From contig NZ_CP118157.1 in assembly GCF_032878875.1 (NCBI RefSeq), positions 496,001-560,000 on the forward strand: 64,000 bases of DNA, given 5' to 3'. Position numbers and translations under genes: made by a program. Shown piece by piece: positions 50,292-58,818 of the stretch; position 1 is the stretch's first letter; every line of letters begins with the position of its first letter. Below the pieces are notes generated by a model that had not been told where the DNA came from, made no database searches, and saw nothing but the letters and a program-made list of their open reading frames with translations. This DNA comes from Microbacterium sp. AB (lineage in GTDB: Bacteria; Actinomycetota; Actinomycetes; Actinomycetales; Microbacteriaceae).

Positions 50292-52756
50292 CAGGCGCTC
50301 CTGGTCGAGGTGAGGCGGCCGGCGTCGGGCGACGCGGCGGACCGGAAGGCCTCGCGGGTGCGCTTCTCCTCGCGGCGTCCGCGGAAGAAGGCGGCGGCGA
50401 CACGGCCGAGGCCGCGGATCGTCTGCCCGTTGACGAGCGTGAGCAGGGCGTCGGTGAGCCGGCGCGTGGCCAGTCCGCCGCTCATCTTGGAGATCAGCCG
50501 GAAGGGGCCGTTGAAGACGAAGAGGATGTCGAGATCCGGATGGCCGGACCTCGCGGCCTTCCGGCGGCGCGCGTCGAGGATGCGGAACGCCAGGCGCGCG
50601 AGGCCGCTGCGCGCCACGCGGAGCCGGTCGATGGGGTCGTTGACCTCCAGCGGGCCCCTGCCCCAGCCCGCCGGCGGCACGGTGCGGCCGAGGAGGGCGG
50701 CGAACGTGTCGTCGGAGACGTTGCGGATGTCTGCCGCGGCGTAGACCGCGAGCGCGGGATCCGGCGTGCCCGCGGCCACGGTGCCCTCGACGGGGACGAC
50801 GGCGGTGAGCGGAAGATCGCGCACGTTCGGCCCGACGGCGATCTCGTAGTCGCCCTGCTCGATCCGCCATGTCCCCTCGGCGACGTCGAAGTGGCGGAAC
50901 GCGCGCTCGCCGAGCCCGATCGTCACGGTCTCGGAGCGGCCGGGCTCGAGCCGCACCTTCGCGAAGCCCTTGAGCTCGCGCGCGGGGCGGTGGACCCGGC
51001 CTCCGCCGAGCCTGCGCACGTACAGCTGCGCGACGTCGGCGCCGGCGGCGTCGCCGGTGTTCGTCACGGTGAAGGTCGCCGTGCCGTCCTCGACCCGCAG
51101 GCCGGAGTACGCGAACGTCGTGTAGCCGAGGCCGAAGCCGAAGGGGAAGGCCACGTCGACGCCGGCCGTCTCGTAGTAGCGGTAGCCGGCGTAGAGGCCC
51201 TCGCGGTACTCGCTCGTGCGCTGCGTGCTGGGGAACCGGCCCGCCGTCGGGGTGTCGCCGAGGCGGACGGGCGCGGTCTCGGCCAGACGCCCGCCGGGGC
51301 CCGTCGCACCCGTGACGACGTCGAGGACCCCTTCGGCGCCGGCCTGCCCGCCGAGGTACGCGTGCAGGAGGGCTGCAGCGTCGTCCAGCCACGGCGTCTC
51401 GACGACACCGCCGGCGCTCAGCACGACCACCGTGCGGGGGTTCGCCCGGGCGACCGCCCGGAGGAGGCCGACCTGCACGGCGGGAAGCGCGAGGCCCGAA
51501 CGGTCGAGGCCCTCGGACTCGGAGATCTCGGGCAGCCCGAGCGCGAGCAGGGCGACGTCGGCGGTCTCCGCGAGCGCGGCCGCTTCCGCCAGGAGGCCGG
51601 CGTCCGCCGCGCCGTCGCGGCGGAAGCCGCGCGCGAAGCCGGTGAGGACGAGGCCCGTGTCCCCGATCGCCTCGCGCAGGCTCGTCAGGCGTGTGGGGTT
51701 CACGGCGGACGAGCCGGCTCCCTGATACCGCGGCGTGTCGGCGAAGTCGCCGATGAGGGCGACGCGCGTGCCGCTCCCGAGGGGGAGCAGGCCGCCCTCG
51801 TTCCTCAGCAGGACGGCCGACTCCGCCGCGGCCCTGCGCGCCAGCGCGTGGTGGGCGTCGACGTCGAAGCGCGCGGTGACGGCGCGCTCCGTGACGCGGC
51901 GGACGAGGTCGAGCAGCTCGCCCACCCGGGCGTCGAGGTCCGCCTCGTCGAGGTCGCCGGCCTCGATGGCGGCGACGATCTGCCGCACGGAGTCGTAGCC
52001 GGGCGAGGGCATCTCGACCGTGCCGCCCGCGCGCACCGCGGCGACGGCGTCGTTCCCGCCGCCCCAGTCGGAGACGACCGCGCCGTCGAAGCCCCATTCC
52101 CTGCGGAGGACGTCGATGAGGAGATGCGGGTTCTCATGGGCGTAGACGCCGTTCACGAGGTTGTACGACGACATGATGGCCCACGGGCTCGCCTCGCGGA
52201 CCACGATCTCGAACGCCGTGAGGTAGAGCTCCCGAAGCGTGCGCTCGTCGACCACGGAGTCGCTGACCATGCGCCGGAGCTCCTGGCTGTTCACCGCGAA
52301 GTGCTTCGGAGTCGCCGCCACTCCCTGCGACTGGATGCCGCGCACATAGGCGGCGGCGAGGCGGCCCGCGAGCTCGGGGTCCTCCGAGAAGTACTCGAAG
52401 CCGCGCCCGCCGAGCGGGCTGCGCTTGATGTTGAGCCCGGGACCGAGCAGCACGTGCACGCCCTGCGATGCGGCCTCGGCGCCGAGTGCGGCGCCGATCT
52501 CGGCGGCGAGGCCCTCGTCCCAGCTGTTCGCCACGGTCGCCGCCGTGGGGAAGCACGTGGCGGGCTCCGAGCCGTGGATGCCGAGGTGATCGGCCGAGCC
52601 GACCTGTTTGCGCACGCCGTGCGGGCCGTCCGACATCCACACCGCGGGGATGCCGAGCCGTTCGACGGCGCGTGTCTGCCAGGTGTTCTCGCCGCTCAGC
52701 AGTGCGGCCTTCTCGAGCAGGGTGAGCTCGGAGAGGAGCGTTGTGGTCTCGTTCAC
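50291..52756 (-). CDS. Beta-glucosidase-like glycoside hydrolase family 3
   Basis: 821 residues in the usual order: GH3 N-domain (1-300; substrate-binding Lys151-His152 in TPKHFAVNSQE, nucleophile Asp230 in VVSDWGG), GH3 C-domain (about 310-530, acid/base region SESEGLDRSG), and fibronectin-III-like domain (560-660). A C-terminal extension of about 150 residues contains a basic patch (ARRRKAARSGHPD) and LDILFVFNGPFRLISKMSG. No signal peptide, so it is cytoplasmic. It releases terminal beta-linked glucose or similar sugars from oligosaccharides. It is coupled to the downstream GtrA gene. Confidence 0.93.
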   Translation of the reverse strand: MNETTTLLSELTLLEKAALLSGENTWQTRAVERLGIPAVWMSDGPHGVRKQVGSADHLGIHGSEPATCFPTAATVANSWDEGLAAEIGAALGAEAASQGVHVLLGPGLNIKRSPLGGRGFEYFSEDPELAGRLAAAYVRGIQSQGVAATPKHFAVNSQELRRMVSDSVVDERTLRELYLTAFEIVVREASPWAIMSSYNLVNGVYAHENPHLLIDVLRREWGFDGAVVSDWGGGNDAVAAVRAGGTVEMPSPGYDSVRQIVAAIEAGDLDEADLDARVGELLDLVRRVTERAVTARFDVDAHHALARRAAAESAVLLRNEGGLLPLGSGTRVALIGDFADTPRYQGAGSSAVNPTRLTSLREAIGDTGLVLTGFARGFRRDGAADAGLLAEAAALAETADVALLALGLPEISESEGLDRSGLALPAVQVGLLRAVARANPRTVVVLSAGGVVETPWLDDAAALLHAYLGGQAGAEGVLDVVTGATGPGGRLAETAPVRLGDTPTAGRFPSTQRTSEYREGLYAGYRYYETAGVDVAFPFGFGLGYTTFAYSGLRVEDGTATFTVTNTGDAAGADVAQLYVRRLGGGRVHRPARELKGFAKVRLEPGRSETVTIGLGERAFRHFDVAEGTWRIEQGDYEIAVGPNVRDLPLTAVVPVEGTVAAGTPDPALAVYAAADIRNVSDDTFAALLGRTVPPAGWGRGPLEVNDPIDRLRVARSGLARLAFRILDARRRKAARSGHPDLDILFVFNGPFRLISKMSGGLATRRLTDALLTLVNGQTIRGLGRVAAAFFRGRREEKRTREAFRSAASPDAGRLTSTRSA

Positions 52757-52823
52757 GATGACGTCTTCCTGTGCGGGGCCGGGAGGCGCGCCTCCCGGCC
52801 CCGGGTCGTGTGGCGGATGCCGG

Positions 52824-55724
52824 TCAGTAGGACTCGGCGCCCGCCGCGGCGATGGACGGGTGGGCCCTGTGGCGGCGGACCCGGACGATGATCCAGATCA
52901 CCCCGGCCACCACGAGGAGCGCGAGCAGGACGGTCCCGGCGATGACGCCGATCTCCCAGCCCGCCAGCTGGTAGCTCAGCGTGGCGCCCGACGCCATCCC
53001 GTTGACCGCGTTGGAGTTCGCGACGGTGTAGAGGATGTTGTGGGCGGCGTACCGCAGGTTCTCCTGCGCGGCGGGGCTCGCGGTGTCCTCGATCGTCTTC
53101 GAGCCCTCGAACGTGAGCATGAGGTCCGTGCCGCGGGCGTCCCAGGCCTGGTCGGGGTACATGTACCCGTAGAGGTTGAAGTCCGTGATCGCGAAGCCCT
53201 CGAAGCCCCACTCGCCGCGCAGGACGTCGTGCATGAGCGCCTCGGAGCCGCCGGCCCACGTCGCGCCGATGCGGTTGAACGAGCTCATGATGGCCGTCGA
53301 GCCGATCTCGGTCGTCTGCAGCACGCCGTCGGCGTCGTAGTACTCCACCTCGCCGCTGGCGTCCTTGACGACCGTCTCGAAGGGCTTGAGGTACAGCTCC
53401 CGGATGGTCTGCTCGGTCGCCCACGTCGACAGCCCATCGCCGTTCACGCGGTTGGTCTCCTGATCGTTCATCGCGAAGTGCTTCGTGAACGAGTACACGC
53501 CCTTGGTGAGCGCGCCGTCCACCACCTGGGTCGCGAGCGCCCCGGAGAGCACGGGGTCCTCCGAGTAGTACTCGAAGTTGCGTCCGGCGAACGGCGACCG
53601 GTGGAGGTTGACCGCCGGGGCGTACCAGCCGTTCGCGCCCATCGTGAGCGCCTCGTCGCCGATCGCCACGCCCATCCGCTCGGCGAGGTCCCTGCTCCAC
53701 GTCTGCCCGATGAGGTACTCCGACGGGAACGCGGTGCCCGTCCACAGCTCGGGGTTGATGAACGAGGAGAACCCGGCGGGACCGTCGAGATCGTTCGTGC
53801 GGATCTTGCCGATCTCGGGGAAGGCGGCCGTGTTGTAGGCGCCGGAGTTCAGCATGGTCAGCACCTCGTCGAGCTCCAGCCGGTCGAGGAGCTCCTCCCA
53901 GGCCGGGTCGTCGTAGGCGAGACCGCGCAGGTCGACGAGCGAGACGTCGCCGTCCGCGCCCCAGGTCGGCTCCTCGGCGTCCTCGTCCGCGAGGACGGAG
54001 GCGTCGAAGGGCTCGTACGCCGCGACCGTCGCCTCGCTCGCGACGAGATCGTCGCCCTCGGGCGCCGTCGGGAAGGTCCCCGCGAAGTCGGCGCGCGAGA
54101 ACTCGGTGCGCCGACCCTCCGTGAACTCCGCCGTGACGTCGTCGAAGCGGTTCGTCGCGGCATCGGCGTCGCTCGCGCGGCCGTCGGAGTAGGCGACCGT
54201 CTCGTCGACCGTGTAGACGATCGGGTCGACGCCGTCCTTCGGCGTGTGCGAGTCGGTCTGGAGCGTGATCTCGTAGTCGCCCTCCTCCAGCACGTACGCT
54301 GCGGCATCGGCCGAGTCGTAGGAGGCCATGTCCTCCACGGCGATCGTGACGGTGACGGTCTCGGACGCGCCGGGCTCGATGACCGCCGTCTTGGCGAAGT
54401 CCCCCAGCACGACGTGGGCCTTCTCGATGCCGCCGGGGGTGTAGGGGGCGGTGTAGTAGAGCTGGACGACGTCCTGACCGGCGACGTCGCCCGTGTTCGC
54501 GACCTCGACGTCCACCGAGATCTCGCCGTCGACGGCACCGGTCTCGGAGTCCGTGACGGCCCAGTCGAACGTCGTGTAGCTCAGCCCGTACCCGAAGGGG
54601 TAGACGACGGCGTCGTCGTAGTCGACGAAGCCCTCGACCGCAGCGGTCTCGTAGTACCGGTAGCCGCTGTAGATGCCCTCCTCGTAGTCGACGAAGTACG
54701 CCTCGTCGAGGTTCGAGTAGGAGAAGTCTCCGAAGTTCACGAAGGACGGATCGGCCGTGAAGTCGCGCGAGAACACGTCGACCGTGTGCCCGGAGGGGTT
54801 CACCGCGCCGCTGAGGATGCCGCCGAGCGCGTTGAAGCCGGTGACGCCGGGCGACCCGGCGAGGACGATGCCGTCGACGGCGGGGGCGTCCTCGAGGACG
54901 CCGAGCTCCATCGAGGTCGACGCGTTGATCACCACGACGACCGTCTCGAAGCTCTCGGCGGCCAGCGCGACGAGGTCCTTCTCGTCCTGGTTCAGCTCGA
55001 GCTGGTGCTGCCCAGGCTCGGCGTTGTCGTCCCACGCCTCCATGTTCGTGGCGAGGTCTCCGCCCTCGCCGCCGCCGCGGCCGATGACCACGACGCCCGC
55101 GTCGCCGTACTCGGCGAAGCTGTCGAGCGCGTCCTGCGAGTAGTCGGACACCGGCATCTCGCCGATGTCGTAGTTGGACTCCTCCGGCTTGTCCATGACG
55201 ATGTTCGTCCGGCCGCCCTCGGACGCCGGGTTCGCCTCGGCGAAGGCGGCGAGCTCCTCGTACACGGTGTCGTTGACCGTGAAGCCGGCGTTCTCGAGGC
55301 CCCGACGGATGTCCACGGCCGTGCGGGTGTCGGCCGTGCCCGATCCGGACCCGCCGTACACGGGGTCGGCCGCACCGCGGCCGAGGAGGGTGACCGCGCC
55401 GGTGCCGAGCGGCAGCGCGCCGTTGTTCTTGAGCAGCGTCATGCCCTCGTCGGCGATGTCCTCCACCAGCTCCGCGGAAGCGGCCTTCGCCTCGCCCTCG
55501 GTCGCGTAGCCGGCCTCGTTGTACGTGGTGTCGAGCTGCTCGCCCTCGGCGGTGTTGCTGACGACGTACGTGCCCGTCCCCATGTACGACTCGATGGCGC
55601 CGCGGAACATCCCGATCGCGACGTTCGCTCCCACGGCCACGATCGCGACGAACGCGACGACCGGGATCCAGATCGCGAGGAACGTCCTGTTCGACATCGG
55701 ACGTCTGGTCTTCGCTGAACCCAT
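52824..55724 (-). CDS. Membrane-anchored GH3 glycosidase with inverted domain order
   Basis: 966 residues from ATG 55724, which has a GGAGGAG ribosome binding site. An N-terminal membrane helix (about 14-36, WIPVVAFVAIVAVGANVAIG) is followed by the GH3 C-type domain (about 70-370, starting GMTLLKNNGALPLG), a fibronectin-III-like domain (about 400-520), then the catalytic GH3 N-domain with the nucleophile Asp848 in FAITDFNLYGY. It ends in a second membrane helix (about 925-950) and a basic tail. The catalytic part is therefore outside the cell, held at both ends. Inverted order is known in some rumen bacterial GH3 enzymes. Beta-glucosidase-like activity is likely; the natural substrate is unknown. 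Confidence 0.92.
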   Translation of the reverse strand: MGSAKTRRPMSNRTFLAIWIPVVAFVAIVAVGANVAIGMFRGAIESYMGTGTYVVSNTAEGEQLDTTYNEAGYATEGEAKAASAELVEDIADEGMTLLKNNGALPLGTGAVTLLGRGAADPVYGGSGSGTADTRTAVDIRRGLENAGFTVNDTVYEELAAFAEANPASEGGRTNIVMDKPEESNYDIGEMPVSDYSQDALDSFAEYGDAGVVVIGRGGGEGGDLATNMEAWDDNAEPGQHQLELNQDEKDLVALAAESFETVVVVINASTSMELGVLEDAPAVDGIVLAGSPGVTGFNALGGILSGAVNPSGHTVDVFSRDFTADPSFVNFGDFSYSNLDEAYFVDYEEGIYSGYRYYETAAVEGFVDYDDAVVYPFGYGLSYTTFDWAVTDSETGAVDGEISVDVEVANTGDVAGQDVVQLYYTAPYTPGGIEKAHVVLGDFAKTAVIEPGASETVTVTIAVEDMASYDSADAAAYVLEEGDYEITLQTDSHTPKDGVDPIVYTVDETVAYSDGRASDADAATNRFDDVTAEFTEGRRTEFSRADFAGTFPTAPEGDDLVASEATVAAYEPFDASVLADEDAEEPTWGADGDVSLVDLRGLAYDDPAWEELLDRLELDEVLTMLNSGAYNTAAFPEIGKIRTNDLDGPAGFSSFINPELWTGTAFPSEYLIGQTWSRDLAERMGVAIGDEALTMGANGWYAPAVNLHRSPFAGRNFEYYSEDPVLSGALATQVVDGALTKGVYSFTKHFAMNDQETNRVNGDGLSTWATEQTIRELYLKPFETVVKDASGEVEYYDADGVLQTTEIGSTAIMSSFNRIGATWAGGSEALMHDVLRGEWGFEGFAITDFNLYGYMYPDQAWDARGTDLMLTFEGSKTIEDTASPAAQENLRYAAHNILYTVANSNAVNGMASGATLSYQLAGWEIGVIAGTVLLALLVVAGVIWIIVRVRRHRAHPSIAAAGAESY

Positions 55725-55933
55725 GTGCTCTCTCCTCCTGCTGCCGGTCTCCTCCGGCGGAGACCCGCGCCGTGCTTCGGTGCGACGACGTCTTCCCCCA
55801 TTCCAGCGCCCGCGCGCGCCCCGTGAGCGGGCGGACGCACAATCTGTCGTTTCGCGCGGATGATCTGTCGGCGCCTCTTCGCCGGGCGGGGTCGCGACAC
55901 ATGCGCGACACATGGATGGCGCATGCTGGCGGG

Positions 55934-56539
55934 ATGGAGTTCCCGCCTCTCGCCGCCTCGTACACCATCGCCCTGCCCTCGTGGATCGAGGACGAGCTCG
56001 CAGACGTCCCCGACGTCGTCCCGACCCTCGAGGAGCGCATGGCCCTCGTGAACCGTCTCGCGGACCGCAACTGGCGCGAGGGCAACGGCGGGCCGTTCGC
56101 GGCGCTCGTCGCCGAGGCCGACACGGGGCGCATCGTCTCCGTCGGCGTCAACGTCGTGCTCTCGACGGGGGTCACGTCGGGCCACGCCGAGGTGACCGCG
56201 CTCGGTCTCGCCCAGGCCCGTGTGGGCGCGTGGGACCTCGGCGGCGCGGGACAGCCGCGGCACGAGCTCGTGGTCAACTGGCGCCCGTGCGTGCAGTGCT
56301 ACGGCGCGGCGATGTGGTCGGGCATCACGACGCTCGCGATCGCCGGCTCCGGACCCGAGTGCGAGGAGATCACGACGTTCGACGAGGGGCCGATGATCGA
56401 GGACTGGGCCGCCGCGTTCGAGGCCCGCGGCATCGCCGTGATCGACGGCGTCGCGAAGGACGAGGCGATCGCCGTCTTCCGCGAGTACCGCGCCGCCGCC
56501 GACGCGGGTGCGATCACCGTCTACAACGCCCGCGGCTGA
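55934..56539 (+). CDS. Nucleoside/cytidine deaminase-like zinc hydrolase
   Basis: 201 residues. Zinc motif HAE in TSGHAEVTALG and PCxxC in RPCVQCYGAAMW define the CMP/dCMP-tRNA deaminase superfamily; the glutamate is the proton shuttle. It resembles guanine deaminase-like members (GGPFAALV). ATG 55934 is favoured by a CATGCT hexamer 6 bases upstream; in-frame ATGs at 55901 and 55916 are alternatives. The 3' end overlaps the convergent MFS gene by 19 bases. The natural substrate is uncertain. Confidence 0.85.
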   Translation: MEFPPLAASYTIALPSWIEDELADVPDVVPTLEERMALVNRLADRNWREGNGGPFAALVAEADTGRIVSVGVNVVLSTGVTSGHAEVTALGLAQARVGAWDLGGAGQPRHELVVNWRPCVQCYGAAMWSGITTLAIAGSGPECEEITTFDEGPMIEDWAAAFEARGIAVIDGVAKDEAIAVFREYRAAADAGAITVYNARG

Positions 56540-57732
56540 CGGCCGGGCGCCGTCGCCGACAGCGCGCAGGCGGCCGCCGCGATCGCGAGGCCGGAGAGCA
56601 CGGCCACGACGGCGGGCCATCCGAAGGCGCTCCACGCAGCGCTGCACAGCCATCCGAACAGGCTCGACCCGGCGTAGTAGAACACGTTGTACATCGAGCC
56701 CGCGCTCGCGCGGTCGGGACCTGCGATCCCCGCCACCGCGGAGCTCGCCACGGAGTGGGCGAGGAACATCCCCGTCGTGACGAGGACGACGCCCGCGACG
56801 ACGAGCGGCAGCGGGATCGCCCAGGTGAGCAGGGCTCCCGCGAGCATGAGCGCGCAGCCTGCGAGGAGCGGCGTCCGGAGGCCGAAGCGCGCCGTGAGCC
56901 GCCCGGAGAGCTGTGCGGCCGCGGTGCCGCCGAGGTACGCGAGGAAGACGAAGGACACCACGGCGGCGGGCAGTGCATAGGGCGGCGCCTCGAGGCGGAA
57001 CGTGATGGCGTTGTACATGCCGAGCATGGCGCCCAGGAGCACCCCTCCCATGAGGAAGAGCGCACGCAGGCGCCGATCGCGCAGCTGCGCGACGAAGGTG
57101 CGGAGCGTTCGCCGTGCGGGCGTGCGGGACGGCTCGGTGCGGGGGAGCAGCACGGCCATCGTGATCGTCACGGCCGCGCCGAGCGCGTCGAGGACGAGCA
57201 GCCCGCTCCGCCATCCGCCGAGGTCGGCGAGGACGGGGGCCACGACCCGCCCCGCGAGACCCCCGACGCTCGCGGCGGCGATGTAGCCGCCCGCGATGAC
57301 GCCCGCGAGCCGTCCCGAAAGCCTCTCGTGCACCATCGCGACGGCGAGCGCCGGGATGCCCCCGATCGCGGCACCCTGCAGGACGCGGCCGGCGACGAGC
57401 GCCTCGAGGGTCGGGGCGAACGGCAGCAGGAGCGCGACGAGCGCGGAGGACAGGGCGGAGACGCGCATGGACCAGGCGATGCCGATGCGCCCGGCGAGCA
57501 CGGCCCACACCGGCAGGGAGAGCGCGAGACCCAGGGTGACTCCCGAGACGACCCACGCGACGGCGGCGGCGGAGCGCCCGGTGTCGGCCGCGATGAAGGT
57601 GAGGAGCCCCTGCGGCGCGTGGAGGAGCGCGAAGGTCGCGACGCCGGCGCACCACATCGCGACCGAGAGGCGGCGCGTCGGCGCGTTCTCGGCGTCGGCG
57701 CGCTGTCGCGGGCCCGCGGCGGTCGAGGTCAC
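56521..57732 (-). CDS. MFS transporter (DHA1/arabinose-efflux-like)
   Basis: 403 residues and about 12 membrane segments, with VWAVLAGRIGIAWSMRVSAL in the segment 2-3 loop position and AMVHERLSGRLAGVIAGGY after segment 4. The start is GTG at 57730-57732, with TAGCGT 6 bases upstream. It is divergent from a LysR regulator that probably controls it. Substrate unknown. Confidence 0.9.
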   Translation of the reverse strand: MTSTAAGPRQRADAENAPTRRLSVAMWCAGVATFALLHAPQGLLTFIAADTGRSAAAVAWVVSGVTLGLALSLPVWAVLAGRIGIAWSMRVSALSSALVALLLPFAPTLEALVAGRVLQGAAIGGIPALAVAMVHERLSGRLAGVIAGGYIAAASVGGLAGRVVAPVLADLGGWRSGLLVLDALGAAVTITMAVLLPRTEPSRTPARRTLRTFVAQLRDRRLRALFLMGGVLLGAMLGMYNAITFRLEAPPYALPAAVVSFVFLAYLGGTAAAQLSGRLTARFGLRTPLLAGCALMLAGALLTWAIPLPLVVAGVVLVTTGMFLAHSVASSAVAGIAGPDRASAGSMYNVFYYAGSSLFGWLCSAAWSAFGWPAVVAVLSGLAIAAAACALSATAPGRQPRAL

Positions 57733-57738
57733 ACGGCA

Positions 57739-57744
57739 ACGCTA
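57739..57744 (-). promoter_or_regulatory. Leaderless-type -10 box for the MFS gene (TAGCGT)
   Basis: TAGCGT on the minus strand ends 6 bases before the GTG at 57732. Confidence 0.55.
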
Positions 57745-57761
57745 GCGCGCGACATCCATGC

Positions 57762-57795
57762 GGTTCCAATACCAGAATACCTTGTTCGATATCAT
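57762..57795 (+). promoter_or_regulatory. LysR promoter and probable binding region
   Basis: TATCAT (57790-57795) ends 6 bases before the lysR ATG at 57802. The AT-rich segment just upstream contains the repeated word AATACC within a short divergent intergenic region, as expected for a LysR site. Confidence 0.5.
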
Positions 57796-57801
57796 CAGAG
57801 C

Positions 57802-58725
57802 ATGGATCTTCCGCGACTCCGCGCCATCCTCCCCCTCGTCCCCGTGCTCGTCGCGGTCGGCGAGACCGAGCACGTCACGGCGGCCGCCGAGCTCCTCGGG
57901 ATGCCCCAGCCCAACGTGAGCCGCGCCATCCGCACCCTGGAGCAGCGGCTCGGCGCCGCCCTCGTCGAGCGGCACGGCCGCGGCGTTCGGCTCACCCCCG
58001 ACGCCCGGGCACTGCTCCCGGCGTTCCGGCGCGCGCTGCAGGAGCTGGAGGAGGGCGTCGACACCGTCACGGGATCGTCCGCCGTGACGGTCGCCCTCGC
58101 GTTCCAGACCTCGCTCGGCGAGCGCTTCATCCCCGAGGTCCTGAGCGAGGTGCGGCGGGATCGCCCGGAGATCCGCTTCGAGCTGCACCAGGGCGCGAGG
58201 ACGCTGCTCATCGATCAGCTGCGAGGGGGCCGTGTCGCCCTGGCGCTCGTCGTCGACAGGCCGCCCCTCGGCGACCGCGTCGACGTCGTGCCGCTCTTCG
58301 AGCAGCCGCTGGTCGCGCTCGTGCCCGACGGGCATCCGCTGGCAGCGCATCCGTCGGTGTCGGTGCCCGAGATCGCGGCGTCGCCCATCGTGACCCTCGC
58401 CGAGGGGTTCGGCCTGCGCGACTCGCTCGACCTGCTCTTCGCGCGCAGCGAGCTGACCCCGCGCATCGCGTTCGAGGGCGAGGACCTCATCACGGTGCGC
58501 GGCCTCGTGACGGCCGGCCTCGGCGTCGCGATCATGCCCGAGCAGCCCGCGACGCCGGCCGGATGCGTCCAGGTGCCCATCCGCAGCCGTCTCGCCTCCC
58601 GGCGGATGTGCGCCGTCACGGCCGAGGGCGAGTCGCGCCCCGCCGTCCTGTTCGTGCGCGACGTGCTCGTCCGCATCGCCCGCGAGCGCCGCATCTGGGC
58701 CGAGGCGCCCGGCGCGTCGCGCTGA
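57802..58725 (+). CDS. LysR family transcriptional regulator
   Basis: 307 residues. Helix-turn-helix at about 15-65 (GETEHVTAAAELLGMPQPNVSRAIRTLEQRLGAALVERHGRGVRLT), then the periplasmic-binding-protein-like effector domain (AVTVALAFQTSLGERFIPEVL onward). It is divergent from the MFS transporter, the classical arrangement for a regulator and its target. ATG 57802 is supported by the leaderless -10 box. Confidence 0.93.
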   Translation: MDLPRLRAILPLVPVLVAVGETEHVTAAAELLGMPQPNVSRAIRTLEQRLGAALVERHGRGVRLTPDARALLPAFRRALQELEEGVDTVTGSSAVTVALAFQTSLGERFIPEVLSEVRRDRPEIRFELHQGARTLLIDQLRGGRVALALVVDRPPLGDRVDVVPLFEQPLVALVPDGHPLAAHPSVSVPEIAASPIVTLAEGFGLRDSLDLLFARSELTPRIAFEGEDLITVRGLVTAGLGVAIMPEQPATPAGCVQVPIRSRLASRRMCAVTAEGESRPAVLFVRDVLVRIARERRIWAEAPGASR

Positions 58726-58747
58726 GCGCATCCGGCCAGCGCCGGCC

Positions 58748-58770
58748 CATCCGCCGCCGTCGGGCGGATG
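58748..58770. terminator. Bidirectional terminator hairpin
   Basis: Arms CATCCGCC (58748-58755) and GGCGGATG (58763-58770), 7-base loop, between the convergent lysR and lipase-maturation-factor genes. Confidence 0.55.
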
Positions 58771-58818
58771 CCGGTCGGCGGACGGGAGGACGGAGGCCGG
58801 GCGGTCGGACGGAGTGCG

